Source of the DNA: Anaerocolumna aminovalerica
GTDB lineage: Bacteria; Bacillota; Clostridia; Lachnospirales; Lachnospiraceae
Direction: 5' to 3'
Length of the DNA: 64,000 nucleotides
NCBI RefSeq assembly: GCF_900115365.1
Contig: NZ_FOWD01000008.1
Span: 62,001-126,000 of the forward strand
Shown here: positions 18,006 through 26,414 of the stretch, one piece after another
Layout of the letters: each line of letters starts with the position of its first letter
Numbering within the stretch: position 1 is the first letter of the stretch
Made by a program: the position numbers and the translations under genes
The notes under the pieces: model-generated
The model's input: the letters and a program-made list of their open reading frames with translations, nothing else
The model's database searches: none
What the model was told of the DNA's origin: nothing

Positions 18006-18235
18006 ATAGTCAACTCCTTATTATTAGTATATTGATTTTACAAAACCATGTCCTCTCAATTGATGCACAAATAAGCGAGGCTGCTAACCACTCTGAATAT
18101 TCAACTTTTCTGGAACTTTCTTCAGGGTATATTTTATTTTACAATATCTTTTTTCTCTGAAGATAATTACATTGTATCATTAAGTCCAATGAAAGCAATT
18201 CCTTTTACTTTGTCACAGAGAACAATATATATAAA

Positions 18236-18276
18236 AATAGGCTATGTTTTTCCATTAAAGAAGAACATAGCCTATT
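18236..18276 (-). terminator. Terminator of the cobalamin operon
   Basis: AATAGGCTATGTT (18236-18248) and AACATAGCCTATT (18264-18276) form a perfect 13-bp stem. On the minus strand a T-rich run follows. It lies 11 bp after the last gene of the operon. Confidence 0.85.
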
Positions 18277-18287
18277 AAATATTATGA

Positions 18288-18524
18288 CTATAGTTTAAGC
18301 AATTTTAGTATAACCTCATAGTTTTCCGGCCGATGTGGGAATGTACAGTTAGTGCAGACTTTTATTACTTTACCGTCATATTCCTTGTATTCCGGTTTTC
18401 CCGGACAGTTTTCTCTTGTATAAAAAGGACAATAACAAAAAAGGCAGTTAAAATCCTTAAGTCCCTTATGGCACGGAAAATACTTGCAGTCCCTGTTTTC
18501 AAAAAAACGATATGAGTTCTCCAT
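18288..18524 (-). CDS. Cysteine-rich small domain protein of cobalamin loci
   Basis: A 78-residue metal-binding-like protein with eight Cys: DCKYFPCHKG, FNCLFCYCPFY, NCPG and VCTNC. This fits the Cys-rich small domain family (PF04071), known to occur alone or fused near cobalamin genes, with no firm biochemical role. The reading frame continues upstream to 18638 inside cbiL, but a Met at 18524, 17 nt after the cbiL stop and with AAGGGA and AGGA upstream, gives the normal family size, so that start is chosen. It is the last gene of the operon. A role in cobalt handling is inference. Confidence 0.75.
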   Translation of the reverse strand: MENSYRFFENRDCKYFPCHKGLKDFNCLFCYCPFYTRENCPGKPEYKEYDGKVIKVCTNCTFPHRPENYEVILKLLKL

Positions 18525-18541
18525 ATATCCTGCTATCCCTT

Positions 18542-19240
18542 TCAAACTTTCTCTTTCACTATTACAATAGTCAAATAACCACTTTCCGTATCCAGATTGT
18601 TTATCCCGATACTTATTGACTCCTCTTTCATTCCGCAATTTGATACAGCATAAACTTCCAAACCCTCTAAACCCTCATATTCCAGCAAAGTCTTCTTTAA
18701 CTGGGCAAGGTTTTTTCCTGATTTCATATAAATCTTTGTTCCATCCAGTTCCAAAGTATGGACTACATCATAGGAGCCGGGTATGATATGTATTTCGTCA
18801 CTGTTATCTCCTAAGGAAATACCAAGTGCCGCCGCAACTGCACAAAAAGAAGGAATTCCACTTATCATAACCGCTGTACCTTTATCCTCTGACACTCTGG
18901 CATGAATATAGCTATATGTGGAATATATGGAAGGATCTCCAATCACAAGAAATGCAACGGTTTTATCTTTTGCTAAAAACCCCGCAATATCTTTATATAT
19001 CTCATCATGGGTCTTTTTTAATATCTCTTTATCTTTAATCATTGGAAAAGGCATGCATTTAATTTCTTTTTCCTTAATCTGAGGATATACTTTCTCAACT
19101 ATATGGTATGCATAGCATTCCTCTTTCGATTCCGTAGGAAGAATGATTATATCACTTTCTTTGATGCATCTTAACGCTTTCAAAGTTAATAGTTCAGGGT
19201 CCCCCGGACCTACTCCAATTCCATATAAAACCTTACTCAT
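18542..19240 (-). CDS. cbiL: Cobalt-factor II / precorrin-2 C20-methyltransferase
   Basis: SAM-dependent methylation of C-20 of the corrin precursor, an early step after cobalt insertion. The tetrapyrrole methylase fold is plain: GIGVGPGDPELLTLKA at the N-terminus, FLVIGDPSIYSTYSYI and MISGIPSFCAVAAALG. The 232-residue length is typical. Its ATG 19240 overlaps the cbiK stop by 4 nt, and the ribosome-binding site GAATCGAGG lies within the end of cbiK. Because the operon uses CbiK, the substrate is more likely cobalt-factor II than metal-free precorrin-2. Confidence 0.93.
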   Translation of the reverse strand: MSKVLYGIGVGPGDPELLTLKALRCIKESDIIILPTESKEECYAYHIVEKVYPQIKEKEIKCMPFPMIKDKEILKKTHDEIYKDIAGFLAKDKTVAFLVIGDPSIYSTYSYIHARVSEDKGTAVMISGIPSFCAVAAALGISLGDNSDEIHIIPGSYDVVHTLELDGTKIYMKSGKNLAQLKKTLLEYEGLEGLEVYAVSNCGMKEESISIGINNLDTESGYLTIVIVKEKV

Positions 19241-20046
19241 TCAAACCTCGATTCCAGCGTTTTACACTTCGTATTTGCCTCTCTTAAATGTCTAATGTAA
19301 AGATTACGTATTCCTTCATATTCTCCCATTCCTCTTAAGATACATTCCGGTTCATAACCCTCATTTCTTAGTTTTGATGCTAGGGAATCTTCTTCCCCGG
19401 CCATATCATTTACAGCATGGTCTCCTGCCACCAGCATAAAAGGCAGCAGCAGTACACGTCCCTTTTCTTTCGGGGATGCCTTCAGCCTCTCTATCACAGT
19501 CTCAATCGTAACCGTTCCTTCCACGGTTGCTATATAGATTTCTTTTCCAGTATAACTCTGCAGTTCCTTCTCAACCATTGCATAACATCTGTCTGCTTCG
19601 TGAGCGGATCCGTGTCCCATAAGTATAACAGGCGCGTCTCCTGCTATTTTCTCTATTTCCTTCCAGAAAGCTTTAGCAATATACTTACAATCCTCCTCAT
19701 TTCCAAGAAGCACATCTGCTGTTTTTATATCATCAAATAACTCACGGCAGCTTTCTATAGTTTGCTTCATTCTGTTATTTTCAATTCCGTCTATGATATG
19801 TGTAGGCAGAACTACGGCATGGGTAACCCCCTCCTGGTGCATCTGCTGTAATGCCTCTTTTACATCAGGGACAATAATATTATCCCTTTTCTTTAAAATA
19901 CTTCTTACAATTCCACTGGAATAGGCCTGATAGATATTCCAGTCCGGGAAGTTTTCCCGGACTGTTTCTGCTAGCTTTTCAATATTTTTTTCCCTGGTAT
20001 CCTTATGTGTGGTTCCAAAACTAACAATTAGAATTCCCTGTTTCAT
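19237..20046 (-). CDS. cbiK: Sirohydrochlorin cobaltochelatase
   Basis: Inserts cobalt into sirohydrochlorin, the entry step of the anaerobic cobalamin route. The CbiK-type class II chelatase fold shows LIVSFGTTHKDTRE at the N-terminus, the metal-binding His in LMGHGSAHEADRC and the second His in LVAGDHAVNDMAG. An ATG four codons earlier (20058) overlaps the GGAGG that serves ATG 20046, so the latter start is used (269 residues). It lies 86 bp after cbiN; that gap holds a CCC/GGG hairpin whose flanks resemble the leader before cbiM only weakly. Confidence 0.93.
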   Translation of the reverse strand: MKQGILIVSFGTTHKDTREKNIEKLAETVRENFPDWNIYQAYSSGIVRSILKKRDNIIVPDVKEALQQMHQEGVTHAVVLPTHIIDGIENNRMKQTIESCRELFDDIKTADVLLGNEEDCKYIAKAFWKEIEKIAGDAPVILMGHGSAHEADRCYAMVEKELQSYTGKEIYIATVEGTVTIETVIERLKASPKEKGRVLLLPFMLVAGDHAVNDMAGEEDSLASKLRNEGYEPECILRGMGEYEGIRNLYIRHLREANTKCKTLESRFE

Positions 20047-20132
20047 ATATTCCTCCATGTTGCTGACCCGTTATTTGGGTATCTGTACGAATTTGCTATG
20101 TAAAATGCCCTCCAAATACATGAAGGTATATC

Positions 20133-20456
20133 CTATAACTCACTTGTCCCCTTAGTATTCGCCCACTTCTTGCGCTCTACAAAACGTCCCATACAAAAGG
20201 CCAGAATACCAATTCCGATTCCTGTCTGAAGGCAGAAGAAAAGACTTTCTACTTCACCTGGAAGTTCTCCCTTAATCATGGTTTCTAAAACCGGTGTAAA
20301 CCATGGTTCATAACTTCCTCTAATTTCTTCAATCATCACACTTCCGGCATCGTCAGAACCTCCAAACTCCGCACCTTTTAATGCGAATAGGGGTATCAGA
20401 GCTATTAATAAGGCTGCAATAATCAATAAGATAACTGTTCTCTTTGTCTTATTCAT
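20133..20456 (-). CDS. cbiN: Cobalt transport protein CbiN
   Basis: Small auxiliary membrane subunit of the cobalt ECF transporter CbiMNQO. Two hydrophobic segments (about 8-27 and 76-93) flank an extracytoplasmic loop with FGGSDDAGS...YEPWFTP, the CbiN hallmark. Length 107 residues. It begins 1 bp after cbiM, so the two are translationally linked, as expected since CbiM and CbiN act together. Confidence 0.9.
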   Translation of the reverse strand: MNKTKRTVILLIIAALLIALIPLFALKGAEFGGSDDAGSVMIEEIRGSYEPWFTPVLETMIKGELPGEVESLFFCLQTGIGIGILAFCMGRFVERKKWANTKGTSEL

Positions 20457-20457
20457 A

Positions 20458-21207
20458 TTAATTTTCCTCCAAATTTAAATTAACCAGCTTAAGCTCCTGA
20501 TTTGCATATGTTTTCAACGCAATCATAATTAAGACAGTAAGAATTCCTTCCAGTACAGCAAGAGGAAGCTGTGTTGGTGCAAAAACTCCCAAGAATTTTC
20601 CCATAGATGTAATTACTCCGCCTTCTTCCGATGGGTAAGCAATGGCAAGCTGGAAACTTGTAATGCAATATGTAAAGATATCTCCAAAGAAAGCTGCCAG
20701 AAAAACACTTACCATAGGATTTACCTTTAATTTTTTGCAAAGCTGAAAGATACCATAACTAAGAAGGGGACCTGCAATTGCCATGGAAAAGGTGTTGGCG
20801 CCCAGTGATGTCAGTCCCCCATGAGCAAGGAGAATTGCTTGGAATAACAGAACAATAACTCCCAGAATGCTGACAGCCGTGGGTCCGAATAAAATTGCTC
20901 CTAACCCAGTTCCGGTCATATGGGAACAGCTTCCTGTTACAGATGGGATCTTCAAGGAAGATATTAAAAAAATAAACGCTCCTGCCATTGCAAGCAGGGT
21001 AATATTCTTTCTGTTATCCTTCAGTTTCTTTTTAATGGATAGATATCCTGTTACTAAAAATGGAATGCTTAAAACTCCCCAAGCAATACAATATTTTGGT
21101 GAAAGATATCCTTCCATAATGTGCATCCCATAGGCTCTTTGGGAAAAACCCATGATCACTGACACCACTGCCAGTGTAAAAATCATCTTTTTTTGTTTCG
21201 TTGACAT
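20458..21207 (-). CDS. cbiM: Cobalt-specificity membrane subunit CbiM
   Basis: Substrate-binding membrane subunit of the cobalt ECF transporter. A cleavable N-terminal segment precedes MHIMEGYLSP, whose His is the metal ligand in the family; SCSHMTGTGLGAILFGP and about six hydrophobic segments follow. The frame is open to 21234, but GGAGG lies 5 nt before ATG 21207, so that start is used (249 residues). The ribosome-binding site is the 3' end of a 71-nt leader that recurs upstream of the second cobU-like gene, suggesting separate control of this part of the operon. Confidence 0.92.
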   Translation of the reverse strand: MSTKQKKMIFTLAVVSVIMGFSQRAYGMHIMEGYLSPKYCIAWGVLSIPFLVTGYLSIKKKLKDNRKNITLLAMAGAFIFLISSLKIPSVTGSCSHMTGTGLGAILFGPTAVSILGVIVLLFQAILLAHGGLTSLGANTFSMAIAGPLLSYGIFQLCKKLKVNPMVSVFLAAFFGDIFTYCITSFQLAIAYPSEEGGVITSMGKFLGVFAPTQLPLAVLEGILTVLIMIALKTYANQELKLVNLNLEEN

Positions 21208-21212
21208 ATTAA

Positions 21213-21283
21213 CCTCCATTCCGATGCTTTGCACCCTTAAAAATTTTCACAGCAATTTTTTGCTCCGGCACAAATTGCCAGTT
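21213..21283 (-). promoter_or_regulatory. Conserved leader element, copy A (upstream of cbiM)
   Basis: Between cbiO and cbiM. Read on the minus strand it contains AATTTGTG, CAAA, TTGCTGTGA, ATTT and GCAAAGCATCGGAATGGAGG in the same order and spacing as copy B (33857-33921). The 3' part forms a GGTGC/GCATC hairpin ending in the cbiM ribosome-binding site. It is not a cobalamin riboswitch: no B12 box is present. Class unknown. Confidence 0.55.
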
Positions 21284-21326
21284 GAAGAACTGATTCGGTA
21301 GCAACTAATTAGTTGTTACCATTCTT

Positions 21327-22148
21327 TTATAAAAGTAGAGCAATATCTGATAATTTTTTGGGATATTCTGTTGTCTCTTTGATTTTTCCCTTTTCCCTCA
21401 ACAGGTCATATAGTTCCATAAAAACCGGCTTTTTTAAATTCGCTTTCTTTAGTATAACCTCATCCCTAAAGATTTCCTGGGCTGTTCCGTCACCAATCAG
21501 CTCCCCGTCACAAAAAACCAGAATCCGCTTTGCAAAACGAAAAGCAAAATCCACATCATGGGTTGAAAGAAGAATTGTTTTGCCTTTCTGCTGGATTTTA
21601 TCCAGAATTTCTTCCAATGCCTGAGCATTCACCGGATCTAGAGATGCAGTAGGTTCATCAAATATCATAATTTCAGAGTCCATCGCCAGAATATCTGCAA
21701 TACTGACTCTTTTTTTCTCGCCGCCGCTAAGATAATGGGGAGGTCGGGTAATATAATCCTCCAGTTTCATTTCTCTTATGGCCTCCATGGTTTTTTCTTC
21801 AACCTCCCCTCTTGGAAGCTTCATATTCAATGGACCAAAGGCCACCTCCGCCTTTACTGTGGAAGCAATAATCTGGCTGTCGGCATCCTGAAAGACTATC
21901 CCTACATTACGTCTTAACTTGGTTTTATTTTTCTTGTCAATCATCTCCCCCCGATACCGGATCTCCCCGGATGAAGGTTCCCTCACACCGTTTAAGTTCA
22001 GAAAAAAAGTAGTTTTTCCTGCTCCATTGGCACCTAGAACCGCAATCTTTTCCTGTTCGTATATTGCAATACTGATATCCTTTAATGCCTGATGATTTCT
22101 ATCATAGGCAAAGGTCAAATGGTTTATTTCCAGAATTTTTTCCTTCAT
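21327..22148 (-). CDS. cbiO: Cobalt ECF transporter ATPase CbiO
   Basis: ATP-binding subunit energising CbiMNQ cobalt uptake. Walker A GANGAGKTT (about residues 40-48), Q-loop GIVFQDADSQI typical for ECF ATPases, signature YLSGGEKKRVSIA, Walker B EIMIFDEPTASLD and the switch His in LLSTHDVDF are all intact. Length 273 residues. The start ATG 22148 directly follows the cbiQ stop. A 119-bp gap after it holds leader element A. Confidence 0.93.
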   Translation of the reverse strand: MKEKILEINHLTFAYDRNHQALKDISIAIYEQEKIAVLGANGAGKTTFFLNLNGVREPSSGEIRYRGEMIDKKNKTKLRRNVGIVFQDADSQIIASTVKAEVAFGPLNMKLPRGEVEEKTMEAIREMKLEDYITRPPHYLSGGEKKRVSIADILAMDSEIMIFDEPTASLDPVNAQALEEILDKIQQKGKTILLSTHDVDFAFRFAKRILVFCDGELIGDGTAQEIFRDEVILKKANLKKPVFMELYDLLREKGKIKETTEYPKKLSDIALLL

Positions 22149-22949
22149 CTAAACGTTCCTCCGTAAGACTATAAAAACCAACATTAGTAATAGAGTATAT
22201 AGTGCTCCGTACATCAGCTGCTTCCCTGTTACTGTCTTGGTTTCTTCCCAAAAAATCCCGGTTCCCTCATAGCCTCTTGCTTCCATGGCATCATAATACA
22301 TATCCGCCTTTTTCATAGACAGTACTAACAGGTTAGCCATCTCACTGCTAAAGGTATGAAAAGAAGTCTTCATATCACAATATCCCAGTCTTGATTTTGC
22401 CGCATCTTTCTGTTTCTGATTGGTTTCTGACAGAATGAAAATATACCGGTAGATCAGATGCATCAGTTCCAGTATCAAGGCAGGTACATGAAGCCTTCGG
22501 AACACGGATATAATCTCTCCCATAGGTGTAGAAAGGGTAAGCATATAGAATGCACTAACGGCTGCAAGTGCCTTTAAAGTTACATTAACAGCCAGTAATA
22601 GACTGTCCTTTGTAATATATAGCTTCGTCTGAAAAAAGCTGATATAAAATATACTGTTATGCCCCCTTCCAATCTGTACCATAATTGCTGCTCCTCCCAT
22701 CAAAAGGAAAGCCGCCGGAATTTTCATCAGCCTTAAATAGGCTTTCATGGGGATTCTTCCCACCCCAACACTGAGAAATAGCATAAACAGTATGGTTACA
22801 AGTGAAATCCAAAGGGAATCCGCCCCTATTACCGTTATTAACCCTCCCATGGAGAATATTACTTTATAAACCGCATTCCAGTTCCCTAAATCAGAAATAT
22901 ATGAATAATAATCAATAGATTTTTGTTCATAAGCTTTTCCTTTTCCCAT
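22149..22949 (-). CDS. cbiQ: Cobalt ECF transporter transmembrane subunit CbiQ
   Basis: Scaffold (T) membrane subunit linking the CbiO ATPase to CbiM. About five hydrophobic helices are visible. The coupling motifs are DAAKSRLGY in the cytosolic loop, followed later by the DAMEARGYEG element that contacts the ATPase. Length 266 residues. Its start overlaps the cbiA end by 23 nt, with AGGA shortly before ATG 22949, consistent with translational coupling. Confidence 0.9.
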   Translation of the reverse strand: MGKGKAYEQKSIDYYSYISDLGNWNAVYKVIFSMGGLITVIGADSLWISLVTILFMLFLSVGVGRIPMKAYLRLMKIPAAFLLMGGAAIMVQIGRGHNSIFYISFFQTKLYITKDSLLLAVNVTLKALAAVSAFYMLTLSTPMGEIISVFRRLHVPALILELMHLIYRYIFILSETNQKQKDAAKSRLGYCDMKTSFHTFSSEMANLLVLSMKKADMYYDAMEARGYEGTGIFWEETKTVTGKQLMYGALYTLLLMLVFIVLRRNV

Positions 22950-24306
22950 ATTCCTGCGCCCTCTCCAAATAACATCTCACATAACCCGGATTAGAGTAAT
23001 AATACAGATGGGGAAAGCCCCACCAGTAGTTTTTTCCGGCGTGAATGCATTGCCATTCTTTCCCCGATACCGGCTTCCACGCGATACAGGAATCTCCATT
23101 CTCAGTACTGTCATAATAATGGAATTCATGCCCTCTAATACCGGCATTCTTACTTAGAAAGGCCTCTTTTTCTTCTGTAATATTAATGTAACCGAACCGC
23201 ACCAGTTTCCCTGTATAATGACAGCTGCCCCTTATGGCTCCCACCATGGAAAAATTCTTTCCTTCCATATCCTCCATGGATTTATGGAGATACATAAATC
23301 CGCCGCATTCGGCTATAGAAGGCATTCCATTATCAATAGCCTCTTTAATGCTTGTTTTCATCCGGCTGTTTCCGGATAGTTCCTCTATATAAAGTTCCGG
23401 ATACCCACCTCCCAGAAGAGTACCATGGATGTGCTCCGGTAGCTTTGAATCCCTTAAAGGTGAAAAGTAAATCAATTGGGCTCCTAATTTCTGAAGCAGT
23501 TTTAAATTGTCCTCATAATAAAAACAGAAAGCTTCATCTCTTGCAACTCCGATTCGTATGTTTTTTACCTGAGGGGTAATCTTAACCTCTTCCCCTTCCA
23601 ATTCAACCGCTTGTAAAGCAAGGGCCATTACTTTGTCAAGACTGACTGTAGTCTTTATAATATCCGCTGATTTTTTTACCTGCTCTTTAAGATCTTCCAC
23701 CTCATCAGGCATTTGAAGTCCCAGATGCCTGCTCTCAAGGCGGATATCCTTTTGCTTTGGAAAATACCCCAGAACAGGAACAGGTATCTGTGCCTCCAGC
23801 TCTGGTTTTAAGGTCTCATAGAACATCTTTGAAGTGTTATTTAAAATCACTCCCCGAATCAGTTGTGATCTATCATATTGCAGAAATCCACTAATTAGAG
23901 GAATGACCGACCTTCCCATGCCATGTGCATTAATAACAAGAATAATGGGGGTCTTTGTAACCTTAGCCAGATCATAGGAGGAGGCTTCTTCCTTTATTCC
24001 TCCAAGACCGTCATAAAGCCCCATTACTCCTTCGATAATCGAGATATCTTTTCCTTCTGCTTCCTCCAAAAACAGGTGCCTTGTTATATTCTCATCAGTA
24101 AAATAAGTGTCCAAATTCTTAGATGGTACACCAATCACCTTCTGGTGGAACATGGGGTCAATATAGTCAGGTCCGCATTTAAAAGCAGCCACTTTCTTAT
24201 TACAATCCACCATAGCCTGTAATAAAGAACAGGTAAGTAATGTTTTACCGCTTCCGCTGCTCACTGCTGCAATCATAATTCTTGGCGCTTTCATTCTTAT
24301 AGCCAT
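22927..24306 (-). CDS. cbiA: Cobyrinic acid a,c-diamide synthase
   Basis: Glutamine- and ATP-dependent amidation of the a and c side chains of cobyrinic acid. The N-terminal dethiobiotin-synthetase-like domain has the P-loop SSGSGKTLLTC (about 16-26) and CGPDYIDPMFH. The C-terminal class I glutamine amidotransferase domain has the nucleophile in AECGGFMYLH and the His in RGHEFHYYD. Length 459 residues. The start may be ATG 24306 or the Met four codons later (24294), since AAAGGAG lies very close to the first and 13 nt from the second. It follows cbiJ-E-T by 56 bp in the transcription order. Confidence 0.93.
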   Translation of the reverse strand: MAIRMKAPRIMIAAVSSGSGKTLLTCSLLQAMVDCNKKVAAFKCGPDYIDPMFHQKVIGVPSKNLDTYFTDENITRHLFLEEAEGKDISIIEGVMGLYDGLGGIKEEASSYDLAKVTKTPIILVINAHGMGRSVIPLISGFLQYDRSQLIRGVILNNTSKMFYETLKPELEAQIPVPVLGYFPKQKDIRLESRHLGLQMPDEVEDLKEQVKKSADIIKTTVSLDKVMALALQAVELEGEEVKITPQVKNIRIGVARDEAFCFYYEDNLKLLQKLGAQLIYFSPLRDSKLPEHIHGTLLGGGYPELYIEELSGNSRMKTSIKEAIDNGMPSIAECGGFMYLHKSMEDMEGKNFSMVGAIRGSCHYTGKLVRFGYINITEEKEAFLSKNAGIRGHEFHYYDSTENGDSCIAWKPVSGKEWQCIHAGKNYWWGFPHLYYYSNPGYVRCYLERAQEYGKRKSL

Positions 24307-24362
24307 GCTCCTTTCTGGATAATTTGTGCATAGCGGTCTTCCATTTGTGAAAATGTTTTCTT

Positions 24363-26414
24363 TTACACTTCTCCCCCTGCCATGTGAACTTTAAAGTCAA
24401 AGGAGATAATATAAACAGGATTCTCTGCCTGCATCAAATGATATCTGCCCAAAGTATTTGCCCTGCTTACCTGAACTTGGACAATCTCCTGATTTTCTAC
24501 CGGAAGAATACTTAGAAGAGCTGTTACTTCGCTGATTGTTTCCAAAGTTATTGCATTGATAACCACATGAAGCCGGGGATTTTTTTCATAAAGTTTTTCA
24601 AGAATATCCTTCATGTTTCCGCTGCTTCCACCAAGGAAGGCATGGGTAGGAGCAGGCAATCCGTTAAATACCTCCGGCGCTTCTCCCTCAATAACAGTTA
24701 TGTTGTTAAGGTTGTGCTTTAACCGGTTATCTTCCGTCAAGCCAGCAGCTTCCCTCTTTTTATCAATGGCATATACCTGTAGATGTTCCGATAATCCGGC
24801 ACACTCTACCGCTATAGAGCCTGTGCCGCTTCCGATATCATAAAGAACCCCATTCTGGTATAGCCTGAGTTTGCATATAGATATTTCCCTTATCTCTTCC
24901 TTTGTCATGGGAACCTTATCTCTGAGAAAGACTCTATCCGGCAACCCATGAGTGAGGAATCTGTTCCCTGCATTGTTATTCTCTATCAGGCAGACATAAA
25001 GTCCCTCTTCCTCAAGGGCTGAACAATCTGCTGGTGATAATACCATAATCTGTTCTTCCGGATAAGAAAGCTGATACCCTACATAGATTTTTACCTCTTT
25101 CATACCTGCTTTAATAAGAATGGATCCAAGCGCCTTCATGTCCTCTAATCCAGAGACTAAAAGAAATGTCCTCCCATTGGTTCTGACTGCCTCCGGTATA
25201 TTGGCAGTTCTTCCATGGATACTTATAATAGCTGCATCCTGCCAGCTGCATCCTAGTTTTGCTGCCAGATAGGATACGCAGGATATCCCTGGATAGATTT
25301 TTACTGTTGCTGCTAATCTTCCAGCTTTCATCTCCCTCAACAACTCTTCATAAAGCTTCCCGGCTCCGCTGTAGAAACCGGTATCTCCGGAAAATAAAAT
25401 GGCTGCCCTTAACTTTTCATTATATCCATACCCCTTTGAAGATTTTTCTATTAAACTTGGTATGATATCCTTTGCCAAATAATACGGCAGTTTTTCTACA
25501 TCTGATGAAATACCTGCCAGAAGCCGCTGCGGACCAAAAATCAGATCTGCTTCCTTAATCCGTTCCTTAGCCTCCAGGGTCAATAGTGCTTGATTCCCCA
25601 TTCCCGTACCTACCAGTGAAATATCAATTCTGCATTTCTGTTCCAGCTTAACACCTGTCAGCTTTTCCAGCTCTTTGCATACTTCATGAAAGGTATATCC
25701 ACCAATTTTTTCCGGGTTCCCTATTACCATTGTCTTAATTCCGGTATTTTGGGCAGCCTGTATCTTTTCTAAAAAACCGCCGTTATTTCCGCTTTCCTTG
25801 GTAACCATCCAACGGATAGCATACTGCCTTATGATTGCTTCATTTAATTCCAGGGAGAAAGGTCCCTGCAAAGCTAGTATCTGCTTTCCTGTAATTCCAT
25901 TCTCCTGACATAGGGCTATGCTTTCCAGTCCCGGCAATACTCTTGCATAAATCCGGGAACGTAGATTTTCTGATTTGCTGTATACTCCCAGTTCTTTACT
26001 TCCAGTCGTAAGAAGAATATTTCCCTCCGTATCTTCCAAAGCGGCAGCGCAGGTTTCATTGCTGCCAAAAAAGGTAACATCCCCCTCTTGTTCCAATCTG
26101 TTATTCGTATTCCGCTTTAGCCGGAAATAAGGAAGATGACTATCCTTCATACTTTGTATGATATTTTCTGAAACAACAGTTGCAAAGGGGTGAGTAGCAT
26201 CCACTACCCCAAGGAAGCCCCCTTCATCAATGAAGTCCTTCATTTCTTCCGCAGTCATTCTACCCTGACGAACTGTAAGTCCCTCCTGTTTATCCATGAC
26301 CTGCTCTCCGTATTCCGTAGCGACGCAGACTGTACAGTGAATGCCGTTTCTACACAGGTATTCTGCCAAGCTGCGTCCTTCTGTTGTTCCTGAAAAAATC
26401 AGTATCTGTTTCAT
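24363..26414 (-). CDS. cbiJET: Triple fusion CbiJ-CbiE-CbiT
   Basis: One 683-residue protein covering three corrin-ring steps. Residues 1-255 are cobalt-precorrin-6A reductase (ILIFSGTTEGRSLAEYL at the start, VDATHPFA). Residues about 262-465 are the C5-methyltransferase CbiE (LVGTGMGNQALLTLEA, FSGDTGFYSGAG, YPGISCVSYLAAKLG). Residues about 475-683 are the decarboxylating C15-methyltransferase CbiT (GLPDRVFLRDKVPMTKEEIR, SAM site YDIGSGTGSIAVE). CbiE-CbiT fusions are common (CobL type); the added CbiJ would channel precorrin-6A to cobalt-precorrin-8. The frame is uninterrupted. The start overlaps cbiH by 4 nt. Confidence 0.9.
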   Translation of the reverse strand: MKQILIFSGTTEGRSLAEYLCRNGIHCTVCVATEYGEQVMDKQEGLTVRQGRMTAEEMKDFIDEGGFLGVVDATHPFATVVSENIIQSMKDSHLPYFRLKRNTNNRLEQEGDVTFFGSNETCAAALEDTEGNILLTTGSKELGVYSKSENLRSRIYARVLPGLESIALCQENGITGKQILALQGPFSLELNEAIIRQYAIRWMVTKESGNNGGFLEKIQAAQNTGIKTMVIGNPEKIGGYTFHEVCKELEKLTGVKLEQKCRIDISLVGTGMGNQALLTLEAKERIKEADLIFGPQRLLAGISSDVEKLPYYLAKDIIPSLIEKSSKGYGYNEKLRAAILFSGDTGFYSGAGKLYEELLREMKAGRLAATVKIYPGISCVSYLAAKLGCSWQDAAIISIHGRTANIPEAVRTNGRTFLLVSGLEDMKALGSILIKAGMKEVKIYVGYQLSYPEEQIMVLSPADCSALEEEGLYVCLIENNNAGNRFLTHGLPDRVFLRDKVPMTKEEIREISICKLRLYQNGVLYDIGSGTGSIAVECAGLSEHLQVYAIDKKREAAGLTEDNRLKHNLNNITVIEGEAPEVFNGLPAPTHAFLGGSSGNMKDILEKLYEKNPRLHVVINAITLETISEVTALLSILPVENQEIVQVQVSRANTLGRYHLMQAENPVYIISFDFKVHMAGGEV

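Noticed and set aside
20047-20132. Third copy of the cobalamin-operon leader before cbiK
   Set aside because: Only short pieces (GCAAATT, GGGT, GGAGG) resemble copies A and B; the similarity is too weak to claim.
21213-21283. Second cobalamin riboswitch before cbiM
   Set aside because: No B12 box (AGTCAGGAGACCTGCC-like) or aptamer core can be found in this or the matching element at 33857.
24307-24362. CTGGATAATTTGTGC between cbiJ-E-T and cbiA, resembling part of the leader in reverse orientation
   Set aside because: The match is about 15 nt only, on the wrong strand, with no further similarity.
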